Notes under the pieces: generated by a model
Told to the model about the DNA's origin: nothing
Seen by the model: only the letters and a program-made list of their open reading frames with translations
The model's database searches: none
Made by a program: the position numbers and the translations under genes
Origin: Burkholderiales bacterium
Lineage (GTDB): Bacteria; Pseudomonadota; Gammaproteobacteria; Burkholderiales; Burkholderiaceae_C
Assembly (NCBI GenBank): GCA_016223165.1
Contig: JACRPO010000016.1
Coordinates: forward strand, 1 to 63,484
Direction of reading: 5' to 3'
DNA length: 63,484 nt
In this document: positions 62,075 through 63,484 of the stretch, in pieces
How positions within the stretch are numbered: the stretch's first letter is position 1
How the letters are laid out: every line of letters starts with the position of its first letter

Positions 62075-62880
62075 GACCGCACCTCGCGCGCCTCAGTGGC
62101 CGGCACCCATACGCGCCATGCCGTTACCAGCCGGTCTGCGGGCAAGGCGGGATCGAGCTTGGCGTAACCGGCAGATAGGTTCTGTCGGCACATCTCGATG
62201 AGGGCGCCTTGATCGGGGTGATCCCTCTGCAGCAGGAACCCCAGCCGCTTGAAGACGGCGCCGATGCCGAGCTTGCCGGCGTAATCGCCCAGTTTGGCCC
62301 CCTCCTTCGGCTGGTCATGCAAGAGGCTCCTCAACATTTCGACCAGATGTCGAATGCCGCCGGCCAATGCCGGATCGGCCAGCATGTCGATCAGCGTGCG
62401 CGCGGGGTCTGAGACTTGGACCCGTGTGCCACCGCGCCACACGGTCTTGAGGCCGATGAAGTTGGCCGCCGCGACCGTGTGAAGCTCGAAGCGCGCTTTG
62501 CGCAGCACTGGCTTGCGATTGCGCGGACGCTTGGCTGTCATCACGCAGAGCGAGCCGAAGATCTGCTCCGTAAGGCCCCAGTGCTCGGCGGCGGACCAGC
62601 CACCGATGTAGCACGGAGAGAACATCGCGGCGGCGACAGACCACGGGTCCTCCAGTGCGATATCGGCTGAGGCCGACTCGATCGGCACCGGCACATACGC
62701 TCCGCGCCTGACGCGTGCCAGCCATCCCGCGCGGGACCAGGCCGCCAGTCTGCGTGCCGCGGTGGTGTGCGTCAGCCCGAGCGCGCCGGCCGCATCGCCA
62801 GCCGTCAGCAAGGGCGGGCCCTCGCGCAGCAGGCGGCTGAGCTGTTCGCGGGAGGCGGCGCTGAGGCCGGAGGGCTTCAC
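62071..62880 (-). CDS. AbiEi-type antitoxin
   Basis: 269 residues from GTG 62880. N-terminal winged helix (REQLSRLLREGPPLLTAGDA through ARRLAAWSRAGWLARVRRGAYVP), then the AbiEi antitoxin domain with CYIGGWSAAEHWGLTEQIF, RKARFELHTVAAANFIGLK and ARTLIDMLADPALAGGIRHL. It should bind operator DNA and repress the operon, and neutralise the toxin. Its stop overlaps the toxin start by 4 nt. The GTG is only 7 nt from the -10 box, implying a leaderless mRNA. Confidence 0.85.
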   Translation of the reverse strand: MKPSGLSAASREQLSRLLREGPPLLTAGDAAGALGLTHTTAARRLAAWSRAGWLARVRRGAYVPVPIESASADIALEDPWSVAAAMFSPCYIGGWSAAEHWGLTEQIFGSLCVMTAKRPRNRKPVLRKARFELHTVAAANFIGLKTVWRGGTRVQVSDPARTLIDMLADPALAGGIRHLVEMLRSLLHDQPKEGAKLGDYAGKLGIGAVFKRLGFLLQRDHPDQGALIEMCRQNLSAGYAKLDPALPADRLVTAWRVWVPATEAREVRS

Positions 62881-62887
62881 GCGCTAT

Positions 62888-62916
62888 ATCATAGGCGCGA
62901 AAACGTCTCCTCTGAA
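62888..62916 (-). promoter_or_regulatory. Promoter of the AbiE operon
   Basis: Minus strand: TTCAGA (62911-62916), 17-bp spacer, TATGAT (62888-62893). The -10 matches the sigma70 consensus at 5 of 6 positions and the -35 at 4 of 6, with ideal spacing. Expected transcription start is within 1-2 nt of the GTG at 62880. Surrounding sequence is markedly AT-richer than the rest of the window. Confidence 0.65.
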
Positions 62917-62923
62917 ATCGTTT

Positions 62924-62940
62924 CTACGCTCGTAACGTAG
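62924..62940. promoter_or_regulatory. Inverted repeat upstream of the AbiE promoter, candidate antitoxin operator
   Basis: CTACG-CTCGTAA-CGTAG is a perfect 5-bp dyad 8 bp upstream of the -35. A second looser dyad (GAAAACG ... CGTTTC, 62899-62923) spans the -35. AbiEi antitoxins are known to bind inverted repeats upstream of their operon, so these are candidates. Confidence 0.45.
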
Positions 62941-63021
62941 TGGAACGTCCGCCAGTCCAGTCTGTAGTGGTCCATCGCCCACGAAGCCCCGCCGCGACGC
63001 GCCACCCGCACCGCCAGCGCC

Positions 63022-63484
63022 TCACCCCACGTGCGCCCGGTCGCTCGCCGTCGTGGCCCCGGCCCGTCGCCGAACCACCTGCGCCGCGGCGATCGTCAGG
63101 CACATCGTGCCGAACGCCAGCCACGCATAGGGCCGCAAGAGTGGCATGCCCACGAGGATCAGCCCGTCGTTGCTGCCAGGGATGAGCAGCGTGCCCCAGC
63201 CCATCAGCGCGCCACCGGCCAGGCACAGGGCCCATTGCCGGGCGCTCGGCCAGGCCGGTTTCCAGCGGCCGGCCGTGTAGCCACCCCAGGCGGCGCCGAG
63301 CAGCAGCGCGGCGAAGAGCAGCACCCGCGTCAGCAGGTTCTCGGCCACGCCGCGCGCGAGGTCGGCGAGCAGGTCGGTGTAGGCCCAGGCGCCGGCGAGC
63401 AGCAGCGTGAAGAGGAAGGTGATGCCGATCACCGCTGTTGCCGCGTGCGGCTGCCAGATGCGCGCGCGCAGCGCGCCGAAGTCC
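63022..63484 (-). CDS. YeeE/YedE-like membrane protein, C-terminal part (cut by window edge)
   Basis: The frame is open to the window edge and ends at 63022, giving about 153 residues. Four membrane helices are visible (GITFLFTLLLAGAWAYTDLL, NLLTRVLLFAALLLGAAWGG, QWALCLAGGALMGWGTLL, WLAFGTMCLTIAAAQVV), with GGALMGWGTLLIPGSNDGL in the position of the conserved G-x-M-G-x-G-x7-C-N element of thiosulfate/sulfur-transport YeeE/YedE proteins; here the Cys is Ser. An internal GTG at 63432 is probably not the real start, because coding sequence continues upstream. Confidence 0.62.
   Translation of the reverse strand, partial: DFGALRARIWQPHAATAVIGITFLFTLLLAGAWAYTDLLADLARGVAENLLTRVLLFAALLLGAAWGGYTAGRWKPAWPSARQWALCLAGGALMGWGTLLIPGSNDGLILVGMPLLRPYAWLAFGTMCLTIAAAQVVRRRAGATTASDRAHVG

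Overview
The window is very GC-rich, with strong G/C third-position bias and long antisense shadow frames. Its gene families and layout (TctC-type binding protein with CaiB and HMG-CoA lyase, XdhC, OmpW, DUF3717/DUF1289, KdpFABC-DE) suggest a chromosomal segment of a betaproteobacterium, probably Burkholderiales of the Rubrivivax/Leptothrix/Piscinibacter type. This assignment is inferred from gene content, not from a marker gene. I see no rRNA, tRNA, CRISPR array or replication origin.

Layout. 0-2.1 kb: the 5' end of an IS630-like transposase, a non-coding stretch, and a glycosyltransferase/methyltransferase pair. 2.2-8.5 kb: a lipoprotein, a Met-rich Spy/CpxP-type chaperone, an OmpR-type two-component pair and a hybrid histidine kinase. 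8.6-15.5 kb: a MATE exporter coupled to a DUF3717/DUF1289 protein, divergent copper chaperone and copper P-type ATPase, and a diheme cytochrome c lipoprotein with a small exported protein. 15.7-17.8 kb: two unrecognised genes and XdhC. 17.9-27.4 kb: a complete potassium operon on the minus strand, read as small membrane ORF, kdpF, kdpA, kdpB, kdpC, corA, kdpD, kdpE. The first four cistrons are joined by 4-nt overlaps, and a CorA transporter sits between kdpC and kdpDE.

27.5-34.9 kb: a VapBC-like module, a TctC/CaiB/HMG-CoA-lyase catabolic operon with a divergent LysR regulator, an unrecognised lipoprotein, a broken partial copy of the nearby patatin gene, and a ParDE-like module followed by a 39-codon ORF. 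34.9-39.2 kb: YCII protein, intact patatin, AraC regulator, secreted NTF2-like protein, OmpW. 39.5-43.2 kb: a membrane antiporter divergent from a MASE1-type kinase/FixJ-type regulator pair, with a perfect GTAAG-N4-CTTAC palindrome between them. 43.3-60.5 kb: M20 amidohydrolase, DUF6544 protein, a second Spy-type chaperone with a methyltransferase and a two-component pair, cAMP phosphodiesterase-like protein, pirin, serine dehydratase, two flavoprotein oxidoreductases, two glutathione transferases with a divergent LysR, and a third OmpR-type pair with a PAS-GAF protein. 60.6-63.5 kb: an AbiE-type toxin-antitoxin operon and the end of a YeeE/YedE-like membrane protein.

Two themes stand out. 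Signal transduction is dense: five two-component pairs, one hybrid kinase and one PAS-GAF protein. There are also three separate toxin-antitoxin modules. The most unusual object is the AbiE operon: the AbiEii nucleotidyltransferase carries an apparent C-terminal WYL-like domain and a terminal CCHC-type zinc finger. It is preceded by a good sigma70 promoter placed so close to the GTG start that the transcript is probably leaderless.
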